6,467 bases of DNA from assembly GCA_017384185.1 (NCBI GenBank), contig JAFNUH010000193.1, positions 1 to 6,467 on the forward strand, read 5' to 3'. The position numbers and the translations under genes were made by a program. The notes below the pieces were generated by a model that saw only the letters and a list, made by a program, of their open reading frames with translations, was not told the DNA's origin and made no database searches. Origin of the DNA: Alistipes sp. GTDB lineage: Bacteria; Bacteroidota; Bacteroidia; Bacteroidales; Rikenellaceae. Below, one piece after another: positions 1 to 5,916 of this stretch (position 1 is its first letter; each line of letters opens with the position of its first letter).

Positions 1-15
1 ATTATCATCTTAATA

Positions 16-37
16 ATTACACCCATTTATTCTCAAA
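16..37. repeat. Copy 1 of a 22-base imperfect direct repeat
   Basis: This segment matches 1845-1866 at 19 of 22 positions in the same orientation. Eight matching bases (attacacc) open it and eight (ttctcaaa) close it, with three mismatches in the middle. Just beyond, 41-52 (gctacgcttcgg) recurs in inverted orientation at 1897-1911 with a 3-base insertion. The copy overlaps the 3' end of the truncated dehydrogenase fragment. It could be a scar of recombination or part of an intergenic repeat family. Chance similarity between AT-rich intergenic stretches cannot be excluded. Confidence 0.4.
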
Positions 38-103
38 AATGCTACGCTTCGGCTTCTCCACCAAAGCAAACTTCCCTTTTTCAATATACGTGTATGCTAA
101 CAT
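17..103 (-). pseudogene. Truncated N-terminal fragment of a zinc-type alcohol dehydrogenase (MDR family)
   Basis: Twenty-eight codons run from an ATG at 103-101 to a TAA at 19-17. The first 19 residues, MLAYTYIEKGKFALVEKPK, resemble the opening beta strands of zinc-dependent medium-chain alcohol dehydrogenases, which often start with M-K-A-x-x-Y-x-E-x-G-K-F and a V-E-K-P-K-P turn. After that proline-lysine the frame continues as RSIFENKWV and stops, with none of the expected GxCxxDxH zinc-ligand segment. A full gene would be about 340-360 codons. The start codon overlaps the stop of the upstream nucleotidyltransferase by 7 bases (ATGTTAG), the arrangement of a translationally coupled operon, so a real dehydrogenase gene probably once followed. 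The break falls next to a repeat shared with 1845-1866. The family call rests on a short stretch recalled by pattern and is moderate. A short unrelated open frame is the alternative. Confidence 0.5.
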
Positions 104-768
104 AATGTTTTAATCCATTTTTTTGACCACTCGAACAACATTCGTGATGCCTCACTAAAGTCAACAGCCTCTCCGCTTTTATACTTCAAGAAAGTCTCTG
201 TAATCATCCGCTCCTCAGCTGAAGCCACTCGAAGCAATTGAGTTTGATGCTTGAAATAGTTACCAGTCTGTTTGAATACGATAGCCTGCACCACAAAAGA
301 GGCAGCTTTATACAACCCTTTCAAAATCTCCTCACTCTTTTCGTGCAGCATATTATGTACGCATCCGTGATATAAGTTGCCGGCACCCATCTTGATGGCT
401 CTATCGATAGCTATATGATCTATCAGCGGAAGCAAATCATCAAGACTTCCCTTTATAGGTGTTGTATCGTGATAAAACTGAAAGAGGTCGGAAGGCTCCC
501 AATTCAGAATCTCATTCCTACCCGACACAAAGCCACAAATCAGCTCCCTATGGGGCAAAGTTTCCAACATATCGTGATATGTCTGAATATCCGATACACT
601 CAGTTCGTCCAAAATCACCACAACATCTATATCACTGCTCTCTGTTGCCTCGCCACGACCATAACTGCCTTGCAAACCCAAAAACCAAACACGACTGGCA
701 AAAACTTCATTCAGTTTCTGGAGAAAGTTATCCATCCAGACATTTATATCTATCATATTCTCTTTCAT
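97..768 (-). CDS. Nucleotidyltransferase domain protein (pol-beta/MNT-like fold)
   Basis: This is a 223-residue protein with a clear nucleotidyltransferase active-site signature near its N terminus: G34-S35-Y-G-R-G-E, then S45-D46-I-D48 followed by the strand VVVIL. This is the GSx(9-11)DxD pattern in which the two aspartates bind the metal ions used to transfer a nucleotide. The C-terminal half (about residues 125-215) looks all-helical, as in proteins of the aminoglycoside-adenylyltransferase and MNT/HEPN-related groups. The substrate is unknown. It could be a small molecule, a protein or RNA. I chose the ATG at 768-766 because it lies one base after the stop of the SDR gene (TAAAATG), typical of coupled translation. 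An in-frame ATG at 795 would add nine residues and overlap the SDR gene by 26 bases. The frame is open and the motif intact, so this gene looks functional even though both neighbours are damaged. It is probably cytoplasmic, with no signal peptide or membrane segment. Confidence 0.85.
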   Translation of the reverse strand: MKENMIDINVWMDNFLQKLNEVFASRVWFLGLQGSYGRGEATESSDIDVVVILDELSVSDIQTYHDMLETLPHRELICGFVSGRNEILNWEPSDLFQFYHDTTPIKGSLDDLLPLIDHIAIDRAIKMGAGNLYHGCVHNMLHEKSEEILKGLYKAASFVVQAIVFKQTGNYFKHQTQLLRVASAEERMITETFLKYKSGEAVDFSEASRMLFEWSKKWIKTLC

Positions 769-769
769 T

Positions 770-1480
770 TTAATTTTTTTCCAACTTCCATCCACAATCG
801 CCGTGGTAAATCATCTGCTTGGTCATACCGCCATCAATGCAGATATTCTCGCCAGTGATAAAACCAGCCTTGTCACTACAAAGAAACAACACCATATTGG
901 CAATATCCATCGGATTGCCAACACGACCTGCTGGTTGCTGCGTGGCATCGGGACCTTCATAAACGGCGTATGCAGTGTCAATCCAACCGGGAGAGATGGA
1001 GTTCACCCTTGCACGTCCCGACAAGCTAACTGCCAAGGCGTGAGTAAGTGCAGCAATGCCACCTTTGGCAGCCGTGTAGCTCTCGGTCTGCGGCTGGCTC
1101 ATTCGGTCACGAGAGGATGAGATGTTGATGATGGATGCACCCTCCGCCAAATGGTTCTTTAGCAATTTTACCAGATAGAACGGTGCGGTCACTCCCACAC
1201 TCAGCGCATACTGAAACTCCTCGTAGGAACACTCGTCGATACCTTTCATCAAAGGCAAGGCATTGTTGATGATGATATCCACTCTATCGTGCTTGCTCAG
1301 CACCTCGGCTGCAAAAGCCTCCAGTACCTCTTTCTTGGAGATGTCTCCAACGAAATGCTCACCCCCCCCCGGATTATCAATCACAAAGACTACGGCACCC
1401 AGAGTGCGAAACACAACGGCAAAGCATCAGCCAAATCCATTGGCACCGCCTGTTACTATGACTACTTTATCTTTGAACAT
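770..1480 (-). pseudogene. SDR family oxidoreductase interrupted by an in-frame TGA
   Basis: Read from the ATG at 1480-1478 the frame encodes a classical NAD(P)-dependent short-chain dehydrogenase of about 236 residues. MFKDKVVIVTGGANGFG carries the TGxxxGxG cofactor motif at residues 10-17, and codon 18 (1429-1427) is TGA. The same frame then resumes as CFAVVFRTLGAVVFVID with no shift. Downstream it shows NNA near 72-74, the ISSS catalytic-serine strand near 121-123, YTAAK with Tyr135 and Lys139, PGWIDT, and the terminal GENICIDGGM. Everything but codon 18 looks well conserved. CGA or AGA to TGA is a one-base change, and arginine or lysine is common there, so this is best read as a recent nonsense mutation. 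A GTG at 1414 could restart translation but would lack the cofactor-binding motif. Seventeen bases separate it from the upstream HTH gene, with an AGGAG-like sequence, and one base from the downstream nucleotidyltransferase. A sequencing error or strain-specific mutation is possible. Confidence 0.85.
1362..1370. repeat. Mononucleotide run of nine C (G in the coding strand)
   Basis: Nine consecutive C on the plus strand encode Pro-Gly-Gly-Gly around codons 37-40 of the SDR gene. With nine bases the SDR frame matches the family on both sides of the run, so this length is the in-frame one. A change of one base would cause a frameshift. Runs of this length are prone to polymerase slippage and also to sequencing error. 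Confidence 0.9.
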
Positions 1481-1497
1481 AAGTATCTTACTCCTAT

Positions 1498-1710
1498 TTA
1501 TATCATCAACATAATTCGTCCTTCGGCTTTAACAAAAGTGACAGGATAACGACATATCACCGCATAAACCTGATTGGATGTGACGGGTTGACCATCCTTG
1601 CGAATATGCAACCGTTGGCGGTTAATCATCTCCGCAATCTGCTCCGTCCGCATCCCTCGGTTTTGACTTGCAAGGCAGTATAGTATGGCTTCTTCGATTT
1701 TCATCTGCAT
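1498..1710 (-). CDS. Small winged-helix protein resembling the HARE-HTH domain
   Basis: This is a protein of about 70 residues, MQMKIEEAILYCLASQ onward. The pattern is a first helix (IEEAILYCL), a second helix after a turn (MRTEQIAEMIN), a basic loop (LHIRKDGQP), a recognition-like helix (SNQVYAVICRYP) and a final strand pair (TFVKAEGRIMLM). This order matches the HARE-HTH winged-helix fold found in RNA-polymerase delta, restriction-modification and chromatin-related proteins, where it is thought to bind DNA. The start is uncertain. ATG at 1710 or 1704 and TTG at 1728 (adding MAKYDE) are all in frame. I prefer an ATG. It is the first gene of the left operon, 17 bases before the SDR gene, so it may be a local regulator. 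That role is inferred from position and fold only. Fold assignment is by eye. Confidence 0.65.
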   Translation of the reverse strand: MQMKIEEAILYCLASQNRGMRTEQIAEMINRQRLHIRKDGQPVTSNQVYAVICRYPVTFVKAEGRIMLMI

Positions 1711-1722
1711 TTCATCATATTT

Positions 1723-1752
1723 CGCCAAATAGACAAAAAATGATACTTGGCG
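1723..1752. promoter_or_regulatory. Inverted repeat in the leader of the HTH gene (possible operator)
   Basis: The arms CGCCAA (1723-1728) and TTGGCG (1747-1752) are exact inverted complements separated by 18 bases. They lie between the candidate promoter box and the preferred ATG of the small HTH gene. The placement would suit an operator for autoregulation or a leader hairpin. A six-base arm with a long spacer is weak evidence. Confidence 0.3.
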
Positions 1753-1761
1753 GATTTATAA

Positions 1762-1769
1762 CAAAGTTA
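1762..1769 (-). promoter_or_regulatory. Candidate -7 promoter box (TAACTTTG) for the left operon
   Basis: On the minus strand this reads TAACTTTG, matching the Bacteroidota -7 consensus TAnnTTTG. Transcription would start around 1755, some 45 bases before the ATG at 1710. It lies just downstream of the terminator of the preceding operon, where a new promoter is expected. I see no convincing TTTG at the -33 position, so the call is tentative. Confidence 0.35.
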
Positions 1770-1799
1770 TAAAAAATATCTGTATTTCATAATCGCAAT

Positions 1800-1827
1800 A
1801 AAAAAAGCTACCCCGCAGGGTAGCTTT
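1800..1827 (-). terminator. Intrinsic terminator of the transporter-acyltransferase-barrel operon
   Basis: On the minus strand a perfect ten-base-pair stem (AAAGCTACCC / GGGTAGCTTT) encloses a four-base TGCG loop and runs directly into a run of seven T (A at 1800-1806 on the plus strand). It lies about 113 bases after the stop codon of the outer-membrane barrel gene and separates that operon from the HTH-led operon. In the other direction the T run is poor, so it acts mainly for leftward transcription. Confidence 0.85.
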
Positions 1828-1844
1828 AATAAACATTCAAAAAT

Positions 1845-1866
1845 ATTACACCTATTACTTCTCAAA
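1845..1866. repeat. Copy 2 of a 22-base imperfect direct repeat
   Basis: This copy lies in the non-coding stretch between the barrel gene and its terminator. It matches 16-37 at 19 of 22 positions in the same orientation. Together the two copies bracket the whole HTH-SDR-nucleotidyltransferase-dehydrogenase segment. The rest of 1828-1940 shows no open frame of note, only short palindromes such as GTAGCTAC near 1907-1914. Confidence 0.4.
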
Positions 1867-1940
1867 GTTATTTTACCTCCGCAAGTATCATATACTCCGA
1901 AAAAGCGTAGCTACTCTTAGGCTGTAACGCCTCTTATTTG

Positions 1941-3350
1941 TTAGAACAAGTAGCCGGTGTTGATGTAGAATGCGCCGTTGCCGTCTTGTTTGCTATATTT
2001 GCCAACGGGCTTGCCGTACTCTAAGCAGACGATGAAGTTCTGGTTCATAATGAAGCGGAAGCCAGCGCCGACAGTGACGTGGGGGCGGTCACCATCCTGA
2101 CCCTTTGCCATATACTCATCGTACTCGCTCTTTGCCTTGCCGTACTCAGCAACCGAATTGAAGTCGGCAAGCGTACGACCGAACGACATATCGTACTCTC
2201 GAGTTACCATAGTACCGTCGCTAAAGGCGTTCAGACCAAACGATATATTTTGCTTCCATAGTGTGAACGACACAAAGCGCCAGCGAATCTCGGCATTATA
2301 CGATGCCATATCCAAACCCTGCACACGGTTACGCATAATACCACGAACGGTTCTAAAGCCACCCATACCATCTCTATCGTAGGTGGGACCCATAACCGTG
2401 AGGTATGGCAATACGTAGTAGGGTACATCCTTACCGAAGCTACCCTCATAGTTTAGGCGGTAGGCAAACGTAAGAACATCATTCTTGATGATGGGCAGAT
2501 ACTGGCGGAACGTTGCCGAGTATTTATAATAGGGATTGGTTGTGCCCAACCACTTAGGAGCCATCGTAAGGTGAGCCTCAGCCCAGATACCACGTGAGGG
2601 AGCACCCTCCTTATCACGGGTGTCATACAACAGACCCAAACGTACCGAGCTATTCAGACCACCATCTGCCTCATCGTCCGATATGATACCCCACGTGCGA
2701 TACTGCTCGTAGAGTGTAGGCATCTGGTCGGGGAACATCTCGCTCTCCTCCTTATTTTTATTAATTTTATCACGCTTAATTGCGCCCTGCTTGAAATAAC
2801 TCAAGTGGTAGCCAGCCTCCCAATGCAGTGGTGTTTTGCCAATTCGTCCAACGAAGTCGCTCTTAAAGAGTGCTGCAAGGCGGTTGACACGATAGTACGG
2901 AGTATAGAGATAATCCTCACCATCTTTACCCGCCTTCACACGCTCGTGGTCGTAATATGACATATAACCATTGAAGCCGTAGAAATCCATCGCCTTATCG
3001 TTTGTGACGGTAAGCGTCGTAGAGAAGCGAGTATTGGGAATCCAGAATTTATTGTCATACGACACTACAAAGAGCTGTGAGCCCTTAGTAAAGAATGATG
3101 CCTCGAAGTACCACTGCTGGCGAGTGTTGGGATAGGTCGAGCCATCGCCAAAGTCGTAGATGTTGAGCAATGCACCTGCCTGAAAACCCTTGTCGGCATC
3201 GAATGCCACGGCGGGCAGAGGACCGAAGTTGTAACCCGTCTTAATAATCTCCTGCTTAGAAGATGATGTATTCGACTCCTTGTTCTGGGCGCACAGGTTT
3301 GTTACGACGAATAAAGCAACCAGAACAGCTACGATATGTTTGATTTTCAT
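1941..3350 (-). CDS. Omp85/BamA-TamA family outer-membrane beta-barrel protein without POTRA domains
   Basis: This is a 469-residue exported protein. Residues 1-21 form a signal peptide (basic start, hydrophobic VAVLVALFVV) with likely cleavage after LCA before Gln22. The rest alternates polar and aromatic residues as in outer-membrane strands and ends in Phe469, the usual terminal aromatic of outer-membrane proteins. Two Omp85 hallmarks are visible: YDTRDKEGAPSRG at 242-254, the D-T-R-D...P-x-R-G strand signature, and GGFRTVRGIMRNR at 330-342, the loop-6 VRGF/Y motif. The distance from cleavage site to barrel is too short for the repeated POTRA domains of BamA or TamA, so it is probably not the essential BamA. 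Barrel-only relatives occur in Bacteroidota with mostly unknown jobs, possibly in lipid or protein handling at the outer membrane. It is the third gene of its operon, eight bases after the acyltransferase gene, and is followed by a terminator. Confidence 0.8.
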   Translation of the reverse strand: MKIKHIVAVLVALFVVTNLCAQNKESNTSSSKQEIIKTGYNFGPLPAVAFDADKGFQAGALLNIYDFGDGSTYPNTRQQWYFEASFFTKGSQLFVVSYDNKFWIPNTRFSTTLTVTNDKAMDFYGFNGYMSYYDHERVKAGKDGEDYLYTPYYRVNRLAALFKSDFVGRIGKTPLHWEAGYHLSYFKQGAIKRDKINKNKEESEMFPDQMPTLYEQYRTWGIISDDEADGGLNSSVRLGLLYDTRDKEGAPSRGIWAEAHLTMAPKWLGTTNPYYKYSATFRQYLPIIKNDVLTFAYRLNYEGSFGKDVPYYVLPYLTVMGPTYDRDGMGGFRTVRGIMRNRVQGLDMASYNAEIRWRFVSFTLWKQNISFGLNAFSDGTMVTREYDMSFGRTLADFNSVAEYGKAKSEYDEYMAKGQDGDRPHVTVGAGFRFIMNQNFIVCLEYGKPVGKYSKQDGNGAFYINTGYLF

Positions 3351-3358
3351 AATATAAT

Positions 3359-4690
3359 CTATTTGTTAAAAATAATCTCTCTAATTCTCTTGTACTTATT
3401 GCGTAACTCACTATTCATCAGCAATCTTGCATCCGAGATAGCCAAGCGCAACAATCGCCACGTCTCGTGCGCCACAACAGGTGCGGGCAACAGCAGCAAC
3501 GTCACGGGCAGTGCCCACTGCCAAGGCAGCGTTGCGTAGGCAATAATCGAGTATATAATCATCAATATGGGCCACACTACGAGGTTTATCAAGAAACGTA
3601 TCGAGTTGCGGAAAGCGTAGTCCTTTAATTTGGTAAACAGGAAGTTACAGAGCAACTTGATAGGAAGTGTGAGTACCGATACGGGTATGCAATAAGGCAA
3701 TGCCACCAGCAGGAACAAGAACTTCAGCACACGTGACAATATCGGGAACTTTATCGACACCGATGCGAGGCTGATACGCTTCGAGCGACGTAAATCAAAC
3801 GCCTCACGACCCAGGCGCAACAGCTCCTCAGCCTGCTCTGGATTCTGCTCCTTGAGCTGGGCTATCTGCTCTACAGTGATGTTGTTAGCCTTGAAGTGGG
3901 CATCAAGTCTATGCATACGACCACTCTCTGTTCGCAGATTTACCTGCTTTACCTGGCGCTTAACCACAGCGGCACATATCTCGTACGTCGCATCGTAATG
4001 TTCGTCATTAGGTATGTAGAATATCGACGACTTCATACGCTCGGAGAGAATATCCTTCAACATATTCATCTGCTCCTGCGGTGTCGATTCGCTGTTGCTG
4101 GCGATAAACTCTCCAACATTTATAGGCTCACCAATCTGCACACGCACCGTGGAACGGAAACGGAAGAAGCTGCCGTAACGCAAACCCACGGGCACAATGT
4201 AGAGCGGCATATCGGGCATCAACTCCTGAGCCTGAAATGCTATGCGGAAGATACCTTTTGATAGCGGCAGGGAAGAATATTTCGCCTGATGCTGACCCTC
4301 GGGGAAGATGCAGAAGGGCACCTTGTCGTGCAACACGTCAACTGCCTTCTCGATAGTCTCCTGATTCTTCTTAACCTCGTCAAAGCCGTCACGAATACGC
4401 ATAATAGGCATAATCTTCAGGAACTTGAAGATTTTAGCCAATATCGGTTTGCGGAATATGTCGGCACGTGCCACAAAGACCTTGGCACGGCGATCCATAG
4501 CAAGGATTACCAACGCATCCATCAAGGCGTTAGTATGGTTGGGGGCATATATTATAGCTCCATCCTGCGGGATACGCTCACGACCTACATAGTGTACATT
4601 GCGATAGGAAAGTTTGAGTACGCAATCCACATAGTAGCGCAGAATGTCGTATGCTAAGTCATAATCTTGAATCTTCTTTTCTCGTGCCAT
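3359..4690 (-). CDS. Lysophospholipid acyltransferase-like protein (PlsC/LPLAT superfamily)
   Basis: This 443-residue protein has a glycerolipid acyltransferase domain in the first 240 residues. N51-H52-T-N-A-L-M-D58 is the catalytic His/Asp block, MRIRDGFD at 97-104 resembles block II, FPEG at 129-132 is block III and VPVGLRYGS at 167-175 resembles block IV. The His-Asp spacing is HX5D, not the usual HX4D. The fungal Gpt2/Sct1-type enzymes and many Bacteroidota homologues share this. A charged, probably helical linker (about 245-305) leads to a C-terminal membrane part with hydrophobic stretches near 318-345 and 366-404. The likely reaction is acyl transfer from acyl-ACP or acyl-CoA to a lysophospholipid or glycerol phosphate at the inner membrane. 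The acceptor is unknown. It starts three bases after the transporter stop and ends eight bases before the barrel gene, so the three are almost certainly co-transcribed. Confidence 0.85.
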   Translation of the reverse strand: MAREKKIQDYDLAYDILRYYVDCVLKLSYRNVHYVGRERIPQDGAIIYAPNHTNALMDALVILAMDRRAKVFVARADIFRKPILAKIFKFLKIMPIMRIRDGFDEVKKNQETIEKAVDVLHDKVPFCIFPEGQHQAKYSSLPLSKGIFRIAFQAQELMPDMPLYIVPVGLRYGSFFRFRSTVRVQIGEPINVGEFIASNSESTPQEQMNMLKDILSERMKSSIFYIPNDEHYDATYEICAAVVKRQVKQVNLRTESGRMHRLDAHFKANNITVEQIAQLKEQNPEQAEELLRLGREAFDLRRSKRISLASVSIKFPILSRVLKFLFLLVALPYCIPVSVLTLPIKLLCNFLFTKLKDYAFRNSIRFLINLVVWPILMIIYSIIAYATLPWQWALPVTLLLLPAPVVAHETWRLLRLAISDARLLMNSELRNKYKRIREIIFNK

Positions 4691-4693
4691 ATG

Positions 4694-5647
4694 CTACGCA
4701 TTAAGAGGTGTTCGACGGAACAGATATGCTACTGTCAAACCTGAGACAATATGCCAAATACCCCACCAAGCTGTGATGAAGAGCATACCGCCATAGTGTC
4801 CGTGCCATATCTCGGCAGGGAATATCGAGGTGTTAAATAGCAGAATCAGTCCCAAACCTGAATTCTGAATACCCGTTTCGATAGTGAGCGAACGACGGTC
4901 AGCCGTGCTTACACGTGTCAATGTACCGAGAACAAATCCAGAACCCAATGCGCAGGCATTGTGAATCATTACGATAAAGAATACGTAGAATATATTATCC
5001 AAGAAGAGCTGGAAATTCTGCGAGAACGAGACAATCACCATACCGATGAAGAGAAGAACAGAGAGAATCTGCGCAGGTTTGGTTATCTTCTTCGTTGCGT
5101 TGGGGAAGTAACGTGAGAACAAAAGACCCAAAAAGATAGGTACGCCCAACAACAACAGAATCTGCTCCAGCATCGGCATAAACGGGATAACCAGCGTGGG
5201 AATATCTGCCTTGATGCTGATGATGTGGCTGTATAATGTACCCCACAAGAAGAAGTTGAAGGGGGTTACGATAGGTGCAAATGCAGTCGTGATGGCAGTC
5301 ATAGAGACCGACAACTCGATGTTACCCTTCGATAGCGATGAGATGAAGTTTGAGATGTTACCACCAGGACACGATGCCACCAATATCATACCGAGGGCAA
5401 TCATCGGCGTAATCCAGCGGCTGAGTGCCAATGCGATAATAAATGTTACGGCAGGAAGTGCCACCCACTGTGACAATACGCCCACGATGACAGACTTAGG
5501 GCTTGCAAATACATCCTTAAAGGTGCGGGGTTTGATACCGAGAGCGACGCCAAACATTACAAAGGCAAGAATGATGTTTACGATAGCCATTCCACCTTCG
5601 CCAAAGTTAATCGAAATGCTGTTTAGGGCTTCTAATTGTTCCTTCAT
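4694..5647 (-). CDS. Bile acid:sodium symporter (BASS/SBF) family transporter
   Basis: This is a 317-residue inner-membrane protein with about nine or ten hydrophobic segments starting near residue 20. Two family signatures are clear. ASCPGGNISN at 91-100 corresponds to the (C/S)CPGGxxSN crossover motif. ETGIQNSGLG at 257-266 places Glu257, Gln261 and Asn262 where sodium ligands lie in the structurally studied bacterial ASBT homologues. Members carry bile acids, pantoate, pyruvate or other organic anions with sodium, so bile acid itself cannot be assumed. Key residues all appear present and length is normal. The ATG at 5647 is followed by a short polar N terminus, as is usual. It is the first gene of the operon with the acyltransferase and Omp85-like barrel, three bases before the former. 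A leader of about 130 bases with a hairpin lies upstream. Confidence 0.9.
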   Translation of the reverse strand: MKEQLEALNSISINFGEGGMAIVNIILAFVMFGVALGIKPRTFKDVFASPKSVIVGVLSQWVALPAVTFIIALALSRWITPMIALGMILVASCPGGNISNFISSLSKGNIELSVSMTAITTAFAPIVTPFNFFLWGTLYSHIISIKADIPTLVIPFMPMLEQILLLLGVPIFLGLLFSRYFPNATKKITKPAQILSVLLFIGMVIVSFSQNFQLFLDNIFYVFFIVMIHNACALGSGFVLGTLTRVSTADRRSLTIETGIQNSGLGLILLFNTSIFPAEIWHGHYGGMLFITAWWGIWHIVSGLTVAYLFRRTPLNA

Positions 5648-5663
5648 CTCAATAAGAGTTAGG

Positions 5664-5682
5664 CAGCCGTTGTTTGCGGCTG
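5664..5682 (-). other. Hairpin in the leader of the transporter operon
   Basis: CAGCCG and CGGCTG pair perfectly around a seven-base loop, ending about 17 bases before the transporter start codon. There is no T run on either side, so it is not a terminator. It could affect translation initiation or message stability. No known riboswitch class is recognisable. Confidence 0.4.
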
Positions 5683-5785
5683 TTAGTTATTAGTCTATTA
5701 TGTCGGGCTGCGTCAATAGTAATTTACGCGACATTATGACTATCGTTGTTGCCCATTTATTCCACACATACGTCGGAATATGCCA

Positions 5786-5793
5786 CAAATATA
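5786..5793 (-). promoter_or_regulatory. Candidate -7 promoter box (TATATTTG) for the transporter operon
   Basis: The minus strand reads TATATTTG, an exact fit to TAnnTTTG. It lies between the rplI terminator and the transporter gene, giving a leader of about 130 bases. A TTTG occurs 12 bases upstream (5806-5809), closer than the usual -33 element, so the promoter is plausible but unproven. The surrounding 5786-5820 is very AT-rich. Confidence 0.35.
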
Positions 5794-5859
5794 CCATATT
5801 TTTTACAAATAATACCATTTTTAGGAGATAATATTAGGCATATTAGGGCACACATACAC

Positions 5860-5895
5860 AAAAAAAGAGCAGATTTTGTAATCTGCCCTTTTTTA
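5860..5895 (-). terminator. Intrinsic terminator after rplI (potentially bidirectional)
   Basis: A seven-base-pair stem GCAGATT/AATCTGC (5869-5875 with 5880-5886) and a four-base loop are extended by a G-T and a G-C pair and by A-T pairs. On the minus strand it is followed by seven T. It begins about 20 bases after the rplI stop codon and closes the ribosomal-protein transcript. The A/T runs on both sides mean it could also stop rightward transcription. Confidence 0.9.
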
Positions 5896-5916
5896 TTTGT
5901 TTGGTAATATCGCTAA

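Noticed and set aside
769..795. The ATG at 795 as the start of the nucleotidyltransferase
   Set aside because: It would overlap the SDR gene by 26 bases and add nine residues that merely read through the SDR tail. The TAAAATG junction at 772-766 is the better start.
415..858. Plus-strand open frames opposite the nucleotidyltransferase and SDR genes
   Set aside because: They lie antisense to well-supported coding sequence, and their translations show no recognisable domain and odd composition.
1427..1429. Genetic-code reassignment of TGA or selenocysteine
   Set aside because: The other genes read cleanly in the standard code with no internal TGA, and the codon sits where arginine or lysine is usual in SDR proteins, with no SECIS-like structure noticed.
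1838..1863. A TTTG-17 bases-TATTTTTG promoter-like arrangement on the minus strand
   Set aside because: It points straight into the terminator at 1800-1827, with transcription starting almost at the hairpin, so it would give no meaningful transcript.
3896..4657. Plus-strand open frames opposite the acyltransferase gene
   Set aside because: They are shadows of a conserved minus-strand gene and have no start context or family resemblance.
5196..5693. A 165-codon plus-strand open frame opposite the transporter gene
   Set aside because: The minus strand carries unmistakable BASS motifs over the same bases. The antisense translation merely mirrors its hydrophobic codons.
5648..5780. A riboswitch in the transporter leader
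   Set aside because: Only one simple six-base-pair hairpin is visible, and no conserved riboswitch core could be recognised by eye.
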